Shown here piece after piece: positions 1 through 5,584 of a stretch of DNA of 14,543 bases. Origin of the DNA: Actinomycetota bacterium (lineage in GTDB: Bacteria > Actinomycetota > Actinomycetes > S36-B12 > UBA5976). The stretch is taken from positions 1-14,543 of the forward strand of contig CANKTT010000027.1 of assembly GCA_947486505.1 (NCBI GenBank), written 5' to 3'. Positions within the stretch are counted from its first letter, which is position 1. Each line of letters starts with the position of its first letter. The translations under genes were made by a program, and so were the position numbers. The notes under the pieces were generated by a model. That model was given only the letters and a program-made list of their open reading frames with translations, searched no databases and was not told where the DNA came from.

Positions 1-630
1 CAAGCAGATGACAATGTGCCAAAAGGCACGATCATCGGTCAGGATCCAGCTCCTGGAGAACTGCTTGAAGCAGGACAAGCGGTTAACTTAATTGTTTCCG
101 CCGGAAAAGATCAAGTACCAGTACCTGAATTGACCAATCTTCCATCCATTGATGATGCGCGCCTGGTTCTGACCGAAGCAAAACTGCTTCTTGGGCGAGT
201 GACGCCTACGGATAGCGATCAACCAGAAGGTACTGTCTTAGAACAAGATCCAGTCGCCAACGTTGTTGTAGACATTGGGACCTTAGTGAACGTTAAGGTA
301 TCGAATGGCAAGATTCCAACACCAAACGTGGTTGGTAAGAATGAAACTCAGGCTAAAAACACGTTGCTGAACGCAGGCTTCTTGGTGGACGTAGTGAACC
401 AAGCAGATGCAACAGTAGCGCCGGGAACTGTTCTATCCCAGTCTCCCGAACCAGATCAGCTTGCACTTAAGGGATCTATCGTGACGCTGACAGTGGCATC
501 AGCTCCTGTCACAGTTCTGTGTCCAAATGGTTTACCAGTTCCTGCCAGCGGGATTTGTCCATCACCAACACCGACGCCCACTCCAAAGCCATCCATAACG
601 GCATCACCAACACCGACACCGACGCTCTAG
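1..630 (+). CDS. pknB: Ser/Thr protein kinase C-terminal PASTA region (PknB type), 5' end outside window
   Basis: Only the last 209 residues of this gene are present, and the reading frame is open from base 1. The visible part is extracellular: the end of one PASTA repeat (residues 1-38), a complete repeat (about 39-104) and another (about 105-170), each with the P-x-G-T-V/I-x-x-Q-D/S-P signature. A Pro/Thr/Ser-rich tail of about 35 residues follows. PASTA repeats bind muropeptides and lipid II, and in actinobacterial PknB they link wall status to an intracellular kinase. The kinase domain and membrane segment would lie upstream. The family call rests on the multiple PASTA repeats and the pabA-DUF881-crgA neighbourhood; a penicillin-binding protein with several PASTA repeats is a less likely alternative. 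The tail holds two cysteines 12 residues apart (visible residues 174 and 186), which could form a disulfide outside the membrane, and an in-frame 16-bp DNA duplication. Confidence 0.85.
   Translation, partial: QADDNVPKGTIIGQDPAPGELLEAGQAVNLIVSAGKDQVPVPELTNLPSIDDARLVLTEAKLLLGRVTPTDSDQPEGTVLEQDPVANVVVDIGTLVNVKVSNGKIPTPNVVGKNETQAKNTLLNAGFLVDVVNQADATVAPGTVLSQSPEPDQLALKGSIVTLTVASAPVTVLCPNGLPVPASGICPSPTPTPTPKPSITASPTPTPTL
560..617 (+). repeat. 16-bp in-frame direct repeat in the kinase tail
   Basis: The 16-mer CATCACCAACACCGAC occurs at 560-575 and again at 602-617, 42 bases apart, so both copies are read in the same frame. Each encodes part of an S-P-T-P-T stretch of the Pro/Thr-rich extracellular tail. 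It looks like expansion of a low-complexity linker. Confidence 0.75.
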
Positions 631-636
631 CTCACT

Positions 637-642
637 TAGGTT
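637..642 (+). promoter_or_regulatory. Candidate leaderless -10 element of pabA (TAGGTT)
   Basis: The hexamer TAGGTT fits TANNNT and lies exactly six bases before the GTG start at 649, which would place the transcription start at the start codon. It falls in the 18-base gap after the kinase stop codon. There is no convincing purine-rich ribosome binding site and no clear -35. Readthrough from the upstream gene remains possible. Confidence 0.5.
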
Positions 643-648
643 TTAATC

Positions 649-1275
649 GTGACTCGGATTTTGGTGATCGATAATTACGACAGTTTTGTGTTTAACATTG
701 TCCAATACCTGGCTCAACTCGGTGCCAAAGTAGATGTTAAGCGAAATGACGAAGTTACTGTCGAGCAAGCACGGGAATACGACGGTGTATTACTCTCACC
801 TGGCCCGGGAACTCCAGCAGATGCTGGTGTATGTATCAAAATTGTAAAAGAATTAGGCGGACAGGTTCCCATTTTCGGAGTCTGCCTTGGTCACCAAGCA
901 ATTGCGGAAGCATTTGGCGCAACAGTTTCTCGGGCGCCAGAGTTGTTGCATGGTAAAACGTCGCAAGTTTTTCATCACAATCAAGGTGTGCTTGCAGATT
1001 TACCTTCACCATTTACAGCAACTCGATACCACTCACTCGCGGTGGAAAGGGATACCGTTCCTGCAGTCTTGGAAGTAACAAGTGAAACTGAAGATGGCGT
1101 GATCATGTCACTTCGACACAAAACGTTTGATATCGAGGGTGTGCAATTTCATCCTGAGTCGGTCTTAACAGAAGGCGGCCACAAGATGTTGGCTGAGTGG
1201 TTAGTTCGATGTGGCGATCTGGACGCTCGAAACTTGGCGCATGGCTTGCAACCGGTTATCCCAAACCACAGTTAA
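649..1275 (+). CDS. pabA: Glutamine amidotransferase subunit of anthranilate / aminodeoxychorismate synthase
   Basis: This 208-residue class I glutamine amidotransferase releases ammonia from glutamine for a chorismate-using partner, in tryptophan (TrpG) or folate (PabA) synthesis. The N-terminus IDNYDSFVFN, the oxyanion-strand motif PGPGTP (51-56), the nucleophile in GVCLGHQ (Cys79) and the GVQFHPES motif (His168, Glu170) give a complete catalytic triad. The length is normal for a free-standing subunit. The start is GTG at 649, followed directly by the conserved TRILVIDNYDSF. No TrpE/PabB partner is in view. In actinobacteria this gene commonly sits next to pknB away from the trp operon, and the single copy often serves both pathways, so PabA and TrpG are equally fair names. 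It converges with the DUF881 gene, with only 14 bases between the stops and no evident terminator. Confidence 0.95.
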   Translation: MTRILVIDNYDSFVFNIVQYLAQLGAKVDVKRNDEVTVEQAREYDGVLLSPGPGTPADAGVCIKIVKELGGQVPIFGVCLGHQAIAEAFGATVSRAPELLHGKTSQVFHHNQGVLADLPSPFTATRYHSLAVERDTVPAVLEVTSETEDGVIMSLRHKTFDIEGVQFHPESVLTEGGHKMLAEWLVRCGDLDARNLAHGLQPVIPNHS

Positions 1276-1289
1276 CAGTTAGATCTGCT

Positions 1290-2018
1290 TCAGCTTAGTT
1301 CGATTGAGCCTTCCCAAGCTGGGATCGTAACCTGATTCAATATCGAAACGTCCCAACCAAGATTTAACCGCTCTACATATTCTCGATAGAGCGATACTCC
1401 CGGCTCATCCTTTAGCGCTTGTTGTAACTCTGAGGTGTTACCGATTGCAGTCACAATGAAGGGCGGTGAGTAGACCTGACCTTGCAAAAGCAAGGTGTTG
1501 CCAACACATCGAATTGCTGACGTGCTAATGATTCGCTGATCCATAACTTGGACTGCCGTTGCACCACCTCGCCACATAGCGTTTACGACTGCCTGAACAT
1601 CTTGTTGATGAACCACCAAGTCATCAGGTGCAACCCCGTCCGGAAGTGGTACGCCAAGTTCCCGCGGAGCATCATCCAGCGAGATTCGAAGGGCCGATCC
1701 AGAAACTGGGGTCAGACCAGTAGCTTGTTCAAGTTGGCTGATTTGTGAACTTAATGCGGGATCCACTTTGGTAATTGATAGGTCATTTACCTCGGTGGCC
1801 AAGGTATCAACTTTGGACTGTAATACTCCGACTTTGTTTGCTCGATCTAGGACCAAACTTCGCAGATCTTCAAGTCCGCCGGTGCGTAAATTGGTACCAT
1901 CAGCGGTAATTCCACTGGCTACGAAAAGAAAACCGGCTAGAGCAGCCGCTCCAGTGACCAGGCCGGTTTTAGTTCGCCGCGACAGGTTGCTCATGTACTT
2001 ATCCACAGGTTTATCCAC
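1290..2018 (-). CDS. DUF881 family membrane-anchored coiled-coil protein
   Basis: The 242-residue protein has a short basic N-terminus, one transmembrane segment (about residues 18-38), a heptad-like helical stretch (about 45-80, continuing near 88-97) and a C-terminal DUF881 domain. The hallmark is the region with VVHQQDVQAVVNAMWRGG (about 134-151), followed by a strand reading RIISTSAIRCVGNTLL. The function is unknown; the topology suggests an extracytoplasmic domain on a membrane-tethered helix. In actinobacteria it sits beside crgA and pabA, so a division or envelope role is guessed from context only. The longest frame begins with GTG at 2018, but this codon has no Shine-Dalgarno sequence. 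The ATG at 1994 (residue 9, reading MSNLSRRTK) is an equally good or better start and would place two DnaA-box-like 9-mers upstream of the coding sequence rather than inside it. Family call firm, start uncertain. Confidence 0.85.
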   Translation of the reverse strand: MDKPVDKYMSNLSRRTKTGLVTGAAALAGFLFVASGITADGTNLRTGGLEDLRSLVLDRANKVGVLQSKVDTLATEVNDLSITKVDPALSSQISQLEQATGLTPVSGSALRISLDDAPRELGVPLPDGVAPDDLVVHQQDVQAVVNAMWRGGATAVQVMDQRIISTSAIRCVGNTLLLQGQVYSPPFIVTAIGNTSELQQALKDEPGVSLYREYVERLNLGWDVSILNQVTIPAWEGSIELS

Positions 2019-2019
2019 C
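1999..2019 (+). promoter_or_regulatory. Pair of DnaA-box-like 9-mers (TTATCCACA, TTATCCACC)
   Basis: TTATCCACA at 1999-2007 matches the classical high-affinity DnaA box exactly. TTATCCACC at 2011-2019 differs at the last base. Both have the same orientation and their starts are 12 bp apart. They cover the start region of the DUF881 gene, between its two possible start codons. A third near-match, CTATCCACA, lies at 2169-2177 inside crgA. DnaA binding is inference; the gene neighbourhood is origin-proximal in other actinobacteria. Confidence 0.45.
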
Positions 2020-2046
2020 GCTGGGGAGGAATTACACCGATGTCAT

Positions 2047-2313
2047 TTACTTCCAGCGTGTCGCTAAGGCAAAGCCAATGCCGATAAAGGCAAAGCCAAT
2101 AACAACGTTGGTTAGGTTGCCAAAATCAGACATTAGTGGCACTTGACTGCCAATTAAATAGAAGACCACTATCCACAACAGTCCCAGGATGAACATTGTT
2201 ACCATAGCTGGCGCAAGCCAAACTGGATTTCCGATTTTAAATGACTCTGGCGCCTTGGCCGGTGGTGGCGTGTAGGCGGGTTCCTTTGACTTTCGTAATT
2301 TTGACTTAGGCAT
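2047..2313 (-). CDS. crgA: Cell division protein CrgA
   Basis: The 88-residue protein has the CrgA (formerly UPF0233) architecture: a lysine-rich MPKSK-R-K N-terminus, a proline-rich cytoplasmic stretch, and two transmembrane helices (about residues 31-55 and 66-84) joined by a short loop ending in LTNVVIGF. CrgA is a small divisome membrane protein of actinobacteria that contacts FtsZ, FtsQ, FtsI and PBPs and helps assemble the septum. The length is typical (about 85-93). The start is ATG at 2313. An AAGG lies nearby, but the better explanation of the upstream sequence is a -10 hexamer six bases from the ATG. The DUF881 gene lies 28 bases downstream on the same strand and could be co-transcribed. 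Confidence 0.95.
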   Translation of the reverse strand: MPKSKLRKSKEPAYTPPPAKAPESFKIGNPVWLAPAMVTMFILGLLWIVVFYLIGSQVPLMSDFGNLTNVVIGFAFIGIGFALATRWK

Positions 2314-2319
2314 AACTAA

Positions 2320-2325
2320 ACCTTA
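2320..2325 (-). promoter_or_regulatory. Candidate leaderless -10 element of crgA (TAAGGT)
   Basis: Read on the minus strand, TAAGGT is followed by six bases (TTAGTT) and then the crgA ATG. It matches TANNNT at the spacing seen before four other genes here. A weak TTGCAG about 19 bases further upstream could act as a -35. The rest of the 105-base gap to the rhomboid gene shows nothing clear. Confidence 0.5.
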
Positions 2326-2418
2326 CCTGTATTTTTCAAGTGCACTGCAATATCTTCCACCTAGGATTTTAAAGCGGTGAAATGGGCAAAACTAATGAAT
2401 TCAAGGCGCCAGCGGAAT

Positions 2419-3237
2419 TTATAGTCCGAGCAAACTAGACACTTGGGTGTTTCTGGCGAAGGTAGCGAGAACCAAAACTGCAAAAATTCCAGCTAACCCA
2501 ACCCGATGAATTTGGTCGCGATTGAGTCGGGTGCCCTTGGTATAGACATAGGCAACAGCAGCACCCGTGACTGCCCCACCAAAGTGGGCACGCCAATCGA
2601 TGCCGGGTTGCAAGAATCCGATCACGACGTTAATCCCAAGCAATACCACTAGCTGCGAAACGTCGGTACGCATTTCGCGGCCAATTACAATCGTCGCCGT
2701 GATTAATCCAAAGATTGCACCGCTGGCACCTACTGAAACTGTATTCAGGTCCGAGAACCAATAGGAGGCTACTGAGCCGCCAAGCGCTGACAAAACATAA
2801 AGCGCAGCAAATCTCATGTGCCCGAGTGATCGCTCTAATTGCGGACCTAGCCAGTACAGCGCATACATGTTGAATAGCAAGTGCAGGATGCTGCCGTGTA
2901 ACAAGGTGGAAGTGAATAATCGCCACCACTCTCCCTGTGCGATTGCTGCCGGAATCATTCCAAAGCTAATGGCAAAACTTCTAGTACCACCGAGTAGTAG
3001 TGAAAGCATGAAGGTGCTGACGCAAGTAATCAAGATAGCGCGCGTAACTTTTGGAACCGAATTAAACGATCCCCCAAATCTAGTTTTGGGTAATGCAACT
3101 TGCGCAGCGGCAACACATTCTGGGCACTGGAATCCCACGGGGGCGCTGATCATGCAGTCTGGACAAATCGTGCGGTCACAGCGACCGCACGATACATAGG
3201 CCTCGCTATCGGTATGTCTAAAACAGGTTTTGCTCAC
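2419..3237 (-). CDS. Rhomboid family intramembrane serine protease with N-terminal zinc box
   Basis: The 272-residue protein starts with a B-box-like zinc-binding module: C5 and H8, C17 and C20, C25 and C28, C38 and C41. A rhomboid domain of about six transmembrane helices follows. Catalytic features are present: the HGSILHLLFNMYALY helix (His114, His119, Asn123), the nucleophile Ser172 in GASGAIFG, and His218 in AHFGG, so an active Ser-His dyad is predicted. Rhomboids cleave single-pass membrane proteins within the bilayer; the substrate is unknown. Zinc-box rhomboids next to ppiA and crgA are usual in actinobacteria. The start is GTG at 3237, two bases after the ppiA stop, with GAGG about six bases upstream, so translation is probably coupled to ppiA. 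Confidence 0.93.
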   Translation of the reverse strand: MSKTCFRHTDSEAYVSCGRCDRTICPDCMISAPVGFQCPECVAAAQVALPKTRFGGSFNSVPKVTRAILITCVSTFMLSLLLGGTRSFAISFGMIPAAIAQGEWWRLFTSTLLHGSILHLLFNMYALYWLGPQLERSLGHMRFAALYVLSALGGSVASYWFSDLNTVSVGASGAIFGLITATIVIGREMRTDVSQLVVLLGINVVIGFLQPGIDWRAHFGGAVTGAAVAYVYTKGTRLNRDQIHRVGLAGIFAVLVLATFARNTQVSSLLGL

Positions 3238-3239
3238 GC

Positions 3240-3776
3240 TTAACCTCGAGAAACAGTAACGCTTTCGATTACCACGTCATTAACTGGACGATCCATTTGT
3301 CCAGTTGGCACATTTGCAATCGCGTCGACAACATCGCGACCCGCTTGATCTGCGACTTCGCCAAAGATTGTGTGTTTAAAGTTCAGCCATGTTGTTGGTG
3401 CAACCGTGATGAAGAATTGGGAACCGTTTGTATTTGGTCCAGCATTTGCCATCGCTAGCAGGTAAGGGCGATCAAAGACTAATTCTGGATGTGGTTCGTC
3501 TTCAAATTTGAAACCAGGACCTCCGGTGCCTTGACCGAGTGGGTCTCCAGCTTGGATCATGAAGCCAGGAATGATGCGGTGGAAAATGGTTCCGTTGTAA
3601 AGCGGATCATTTGATTTTTGACCAGTTGCTGGGTGTGTCCATTCAACTGAGCCATCGGCTAAACCAAGAATGTTTTTAACGGTCTTTGGTGCGTGATTGT
3701 CAAAGATATTAATGTTGATATCACCGTGATTTGTATGAAAAGTCATTGTTGAAGTCATGGCATAAGTCTCGCACAT
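3240..3776 (-). CDS. ppiA: Cyclophilin-type peptidyl-prolyl cis-trans isomerase
   Basis: This single-domain cyclophilin catalyses proline cis-trans isomerisation during protein folding. Numbering from the ATG at 3776, it carries FHRIIPGFMIQAGDP (Arg67, Phe72, Met73, Gln75), NGSQFFIT (Gln120, Phe122), and the WLNFKHTIFGEV segment with Trp130 and His135, equivalents of the catalytic and cyclosporin-binding residues of cyclophilin A. No signal peptide is seen, so it is cytoplasmic. The first residues (MCETYA) are not cyclophilin-like and the ATG at 3776 has no Shine-Dalgarno sequence; the ATG at 3758 (giving MTSTMTFHTNHGDI) may be the true start. It lies two bases upstream of the rhomboid gene and likely heads that transcription unit, downstream of the rplI terminator. 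Actinobacteria usually keep this gene close to the origin. Confidence 0.95.
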   Translation of the reverse strand: MCETYAMTSTMTFHTNHGDININIFDNHAPKTVKNILGLADGSVEWTHPATGQKSNDPLYNGTIFHRIIPGFMIQAGDPLGQGTGGPGFKFEDEPHPELVFDRPYLLAMANAGPNTNGSQFFITVAPTTWLNFKHTIFGEVADQAGRDVVDAIANVPTGQMDRPVNDVVIESVTVSRG

Positions 3777-3825
3777 CTTTAGGCATCGAGCGAGTACAAA
3801 TTTCCCAAGCTATTAACAGTCGTGA

Positions 3826-3861
3826 CAAAAAGAATGCCCACGAAAAATCGTGGGCATTCTT
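3826..3861 (-). terminator. Intrinsic terminator of the rpsF-ssb-rpsR-rplI operon
   Basis: A perfect 14-bp stem (AAGAATGCCCACGA at 3830-3843, its complement at 3848-3861) closes a 4-base loop. On the minus strand it is followed by a run of five Ts (3831-3827). It starts 13 bases past the rplI stop. On the plus strand there is no following T run, so it is directional. Confidence 0.9.
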
Positions 3862-3873
3862 AGTTAAGGTTTG

Positions 3874-4317
3874 TTACTTCTTGCTGCCTCGTACGTCAAG
3901 AACAACATTGGCCAAAACATCTGCATGTAGGCGAACTGTAATTTCGTGACGACCGGCTGTCTTGATTGGCGAGGCAAGAACAATCTTGCGCTTGTCAACG
4001 TCTACAACTCGAATGGATGAGGCAATGTCTCCAACGGTGACTGAGCCGAATAGTCGACCTTCGCTACCGGCACGAGCTGAAATCACAATTGGAGTGGCTT
4101 CAAGAGCTGCTTTGATTTCCAATGCGTGATCTAGATCGCGAACCGAACGCTTGTTCCGAGCACGCTTGATCTGAGTAACCTGCTTTTCGCCACCGCGAGT
4201 CCATGCTGTAGCAAGACCCTGTGGGACTAGAAAGTTACGGCCAAATCCTGGCTTTACATCTACTACGTCGCCCGCACTACCAAGGCCGGTGACTTCTTGA
4301 GTCAAAATAAGTTTCAT
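3874..4317 (-). CDS. rplI: 50S ribosomal protein L9
   Basis: The 147-residue protein is standard bL9: an N-terminal domain starting [13 protein letters not shown] with the conserved [13 protein letters not shown] segment, a long connecting helix rich in Lys/Arg/Glu (about 42-75), and a C-terminal domain with GRLFGSVT and the HEITVRLH strand. L9 binds 23S rRNA domain V near the L1 stalk and bridges neighbouring ribosomes. The start ATG at 4317 has a strong AAGGAGA site about nine bases upstream. It is last in the rpsF-ssb-rpsR-rplI operon, 13 bases after rpsR, and is followed directly by an intrinsic terminator. In many actinobacteria dnaB follows rplI; here it does not. Confidence 0.98.
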   Translation of the reverse strand: MKLILTQEVTGLGSAGDVVDVKPGFGRNFLVPQGLATAWTRGGEKQVTQIKRARNKRSVRDLDHALEIKAALEATPIVISARAGSEGRLFGSVTVGDIASSIRVVDVDKRKIVLASPIKTAGRHEITVRLHADVLANVVLDVRGSKK

Positions 4318-4330
4318 AAGTCATCTCTCC

Positions 4331-4567
4331 TTATCGTGCTGTCGAAGTGTATGGAAGTAGTGCGATCTCGCGGGCATTCTTTACCGCGTTTGCAATATCG
4401 CGCTGATGTTGAGTGCAGTTGCCTGTTATTCGACGAGCGCGAATCTTGCCGCGATCGGAAATGAACTTGCGCAAGGTTGGGATGTCTTTGTAGTCAATTG
4501 CTGCAGCATTTTTACCGCAGAATGCACAAACTTTCGGCTTGAATTTCTTAATTGGTGGCTTAGCCAT
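4331..4567 (-). CDS. rpsR: 30S ribosomal protein S18 (zinc-binding form)
   Basis: The 78-residue protein is bS18, with the [14 protein letters not shown] core read here as [15 protein letters not shown] and the [12 protein letters not shown] motif. It keeps the C+ zinc-ribbon cysteines (Cys14, Cys17, Cys51, with His54 nearby), so it is the zinc-binding paralogue type rather than the cysteine-free form expressed under zinc limitation. S18 forms a dimer with S6 on the 30S platform; rpsF heads this operon. The start ATG at 4567 is preceded by GAGGAG with about six bases of spacing. The gene lies 75 bases after ssb. Confidence 0.98.
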   Translation of the reverse strand: MAKPPIKKFKPKVCAFCGKNAAAIDYKDIPTLRKFISDRGKIRARRITGNCTQHQRDIANAVKNAREIALLPYTSTAR

Positions 4568-4642
4568 TGTGGTGCTCCTCTGGAAGCCCGGTTCTATCCG
4601 GAATGGTTGTTCAACAAGTGTTGAGTTGGATGGGATCGTTCG

Positions 4643-5101
4643 TTAGAACGGAGGTTCGTCTCCTGCAGCCGCAGGTGCGGCCCAAGGATCTTCAGATGGT
4701 GTCGCGCCGCCGCCGTTGTAGCCGCTGTCGGTACGTGCTACCCGGCTAACTTTTGCAGTGGCATTGCGAAGAGCTGGACCGACGTCATCAACGTCCATTT
4801 CAACTACGGTGCGCTTTTCGCCTTCCTTAGTTTCATATGAACGCTGCTTCAAGCGGCCGGTAACTAGAACGCGAGTTCCCTTTGTTAAGGATTCGGCTAC
4901 GTTCTCGGCATACTGACGCCAGACGCTGCAACGTAAGAACAGAGTGTCTCCGTCTTTCCATTCATTAGTCGCTTTGTCGAGCATTCGAGTTGTTGAAGCA
5001 ACTGTGAATGAAGCGACAGCTTGGCCATTTGGAGTAAAGCGCAGTTCTGGATCACCGGTTAGGTTTCCAATAACTGTTACTACAACGTCTCCTTGTGCCA
5101 T
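4643..5101 (-). CDS. ssb: Single-stranded DNA-binding protein
   Basis: The 152-residue protein has the OB-fold of SSB (about residues 1-112), opening with [20 protein letters not shown] and including [19 protein letters not shown] short glycine-rich linker and the acidic partner-binding tip DEPPF at the extreme C-terminus follow. It coats single-stranded DNA in replication, repair and recombination and recruits partners through the tip. The linker is short compared with many actinobacterial SSBs, in keeping with a compact genome. The start ATG at 5101 has a GAGGG site about five bases upstream. It is second in the operon, nine bases after rpsF. Confidence 0.98.
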   Translation of the reverse strand: MAQGDVVVTVIGNLTGDPELRFTPNGQAVASFTVASTTRMLDKATNEWKDGDTLFLRCSVWRQYAENVAESLTKGTRVLVTGRLKQRSYETKEGEKRTVVEMDVDDVGPALRNATAKVSRVARTDSGYNGGGATPSEDPWAAPAAAGDEPPF

Positions 5102-5110
5102 TTCGTCCCT

Positions 5111-5401
5111 CTACTTCACGTCGAGACGCATGACTTTAGTGCGAAGCACTGATTCATTAAGTCCCAACTGACGATCGAGTTCTGCAACTGCTGCTGGTGA
5201 GCAATTGATGTCTAGTAGGGCGTAGATTCCATCACCCTTTTTATTTATTTCGTAAGCCAAACGGCGACGACCCCAAATATCGACTTTGCCAACTGTGCCG
5301 CCATCGGTCTTGACTACGTTAAGAAACGCATCAAGTGATGGTGCAACTGTTCGCTCTTCGAGCTCGGGATCGAGAATTACTACAACTTCGTAGTGACGCA
5401 T
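5111..5401 (-). CDS. rpsF: 30S ribosomal protein S6
   Basis: The 96-residue protein is bS6: [19 protein letters not shown] at the N-terminus, the [10 protein letters not shown] strand, the [12 protein letters not shown] strand and the [13 protein letters not shown]-terminus. S6 pairs with S18 on the 30S platform. The start was placed at the ATG at 5401 because AGGAGG (5418-5413) sits about 11 bases upstream; the in-frame GTG at 5413 overlaps that site and cannot use it, and homologues begin MRHYE. This gene heads the rpsF-ssb-rpsR-rplI operon. Its leader can fold so that the ribosome binding site is paired (see the leader entry), which suggests translational autoregulation of the kind known for S6:S18. 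Confidence 0.97.
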   Translation of the reverse strand: MRHYEVVVILDPELEERTVAPSLDAFLNVVKTDGGTVGKVDIWGRRRLAYEINKKGDGIYALLDINCSPAAVAELDRQLGLNESVLRTKVMRLDVK

Positions 5402-5403
5402 AC

Positions 5404-5460
5404 TGATACCCACCTCCTATGGACTAATCGGCCACGGTCTTTCCGTGGCAGGAGGGATCA
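5404..5460 (-). promoter_or_regulatory. Structured rpsF leader that can sequester the ribosome binding site
   Basis: In mRNA (minus-strand) order the leader reads TGAT (5460-5457), one base, CCTCCT (5455-5450), then directly a hairpin of GCCACGG (5449-5443), loop AAAGA, CCGTGGC (5437-5431), a 12-base bulge, AGGAGG (5418-5413), five bases and ATCA (5407-5404), just before the ATG. CCTCCT is fully complementary to the AGGAGG site and TGAT to ATCA, so the hairpin sits on an outer helix that hides the ribosome binding site. The S6:S18 complex is known to bind structured rpsF leaders in several bacteria, with a CCG trinucleotide important for recognition; CCG occurs here, but I cannot confirm the exact known motif. 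Confidence 0.55.
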
Positions 5461-5469
5461 AGAACCTTT

Positions 5470-5499
5470 AGTCTAGGGCATTTTTGTAGGTCCAAAAAA
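5470..5499 (-). promoter_or_regulatory. Candidate promoter of the rpsF operon
   Basis: On the minus strand TAGACT (5475-5470) fits a TANNNT -10. A T-rich stretch containing TTTTTG about 17 bases upstream is a poor -35, and TTGGAC (5495-5490) is a better hexamer but at a short spacing of 14. Transcription would begin near 5463, right at the foot of the structured leader. Confidence 0.35.
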
Positions 5500-5572
5500 C
5501 CTTGTGCACAGGCACGAGCGGGACTGGAATTGGATTTGATTGGGCGGACGAACCCAGGTCTACCAGGCCAAG

Positions 5573-5578
5573 TACCCT
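5573..5578 (+). promoter_or_regulatory. Candidate leaderless -10 element of nfo (TACCCT)
   Basis: TACCCT fits TANNNT and is followed by six bases (TAAATC) and the nfo ATG at 5585. No Shine-Dalgarno sequence precedes the start, which supports leaderless translation. No clear -35 is visible. Confidence 0.5.
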
Positions 5579-5584
5579 TAAATC

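Noticed and set aside
2816..3199. A 127-codon plus-strand frame antisense to the rhomboid gene
   Set aside because: It lies wholly within a clear rhomboid gene, has no recognisable domain or ribosome binding site, and mirrors the codon structure of the other strand.
4588..4601. CCGG-6-CCGG inverted repeat in the ssb-rpsR spacer
   Set aside because: Only four base pairs with a six-base loop and no T run; too weak to call a terminator or regulatory hairpin.
5402..5413. GTG at 5413 as the rpsF start
   Set aside because: It overlaps the AGGAGG site itself; the ATG at 5401 has proper spacing and gives the conserved MRHYE start.
5503..5510. TGTGCACA palindrome between rpsF and nfo
   Set aside because: An isolated 8-bp palindrome with no second copy and no regulator nearby to link it to.
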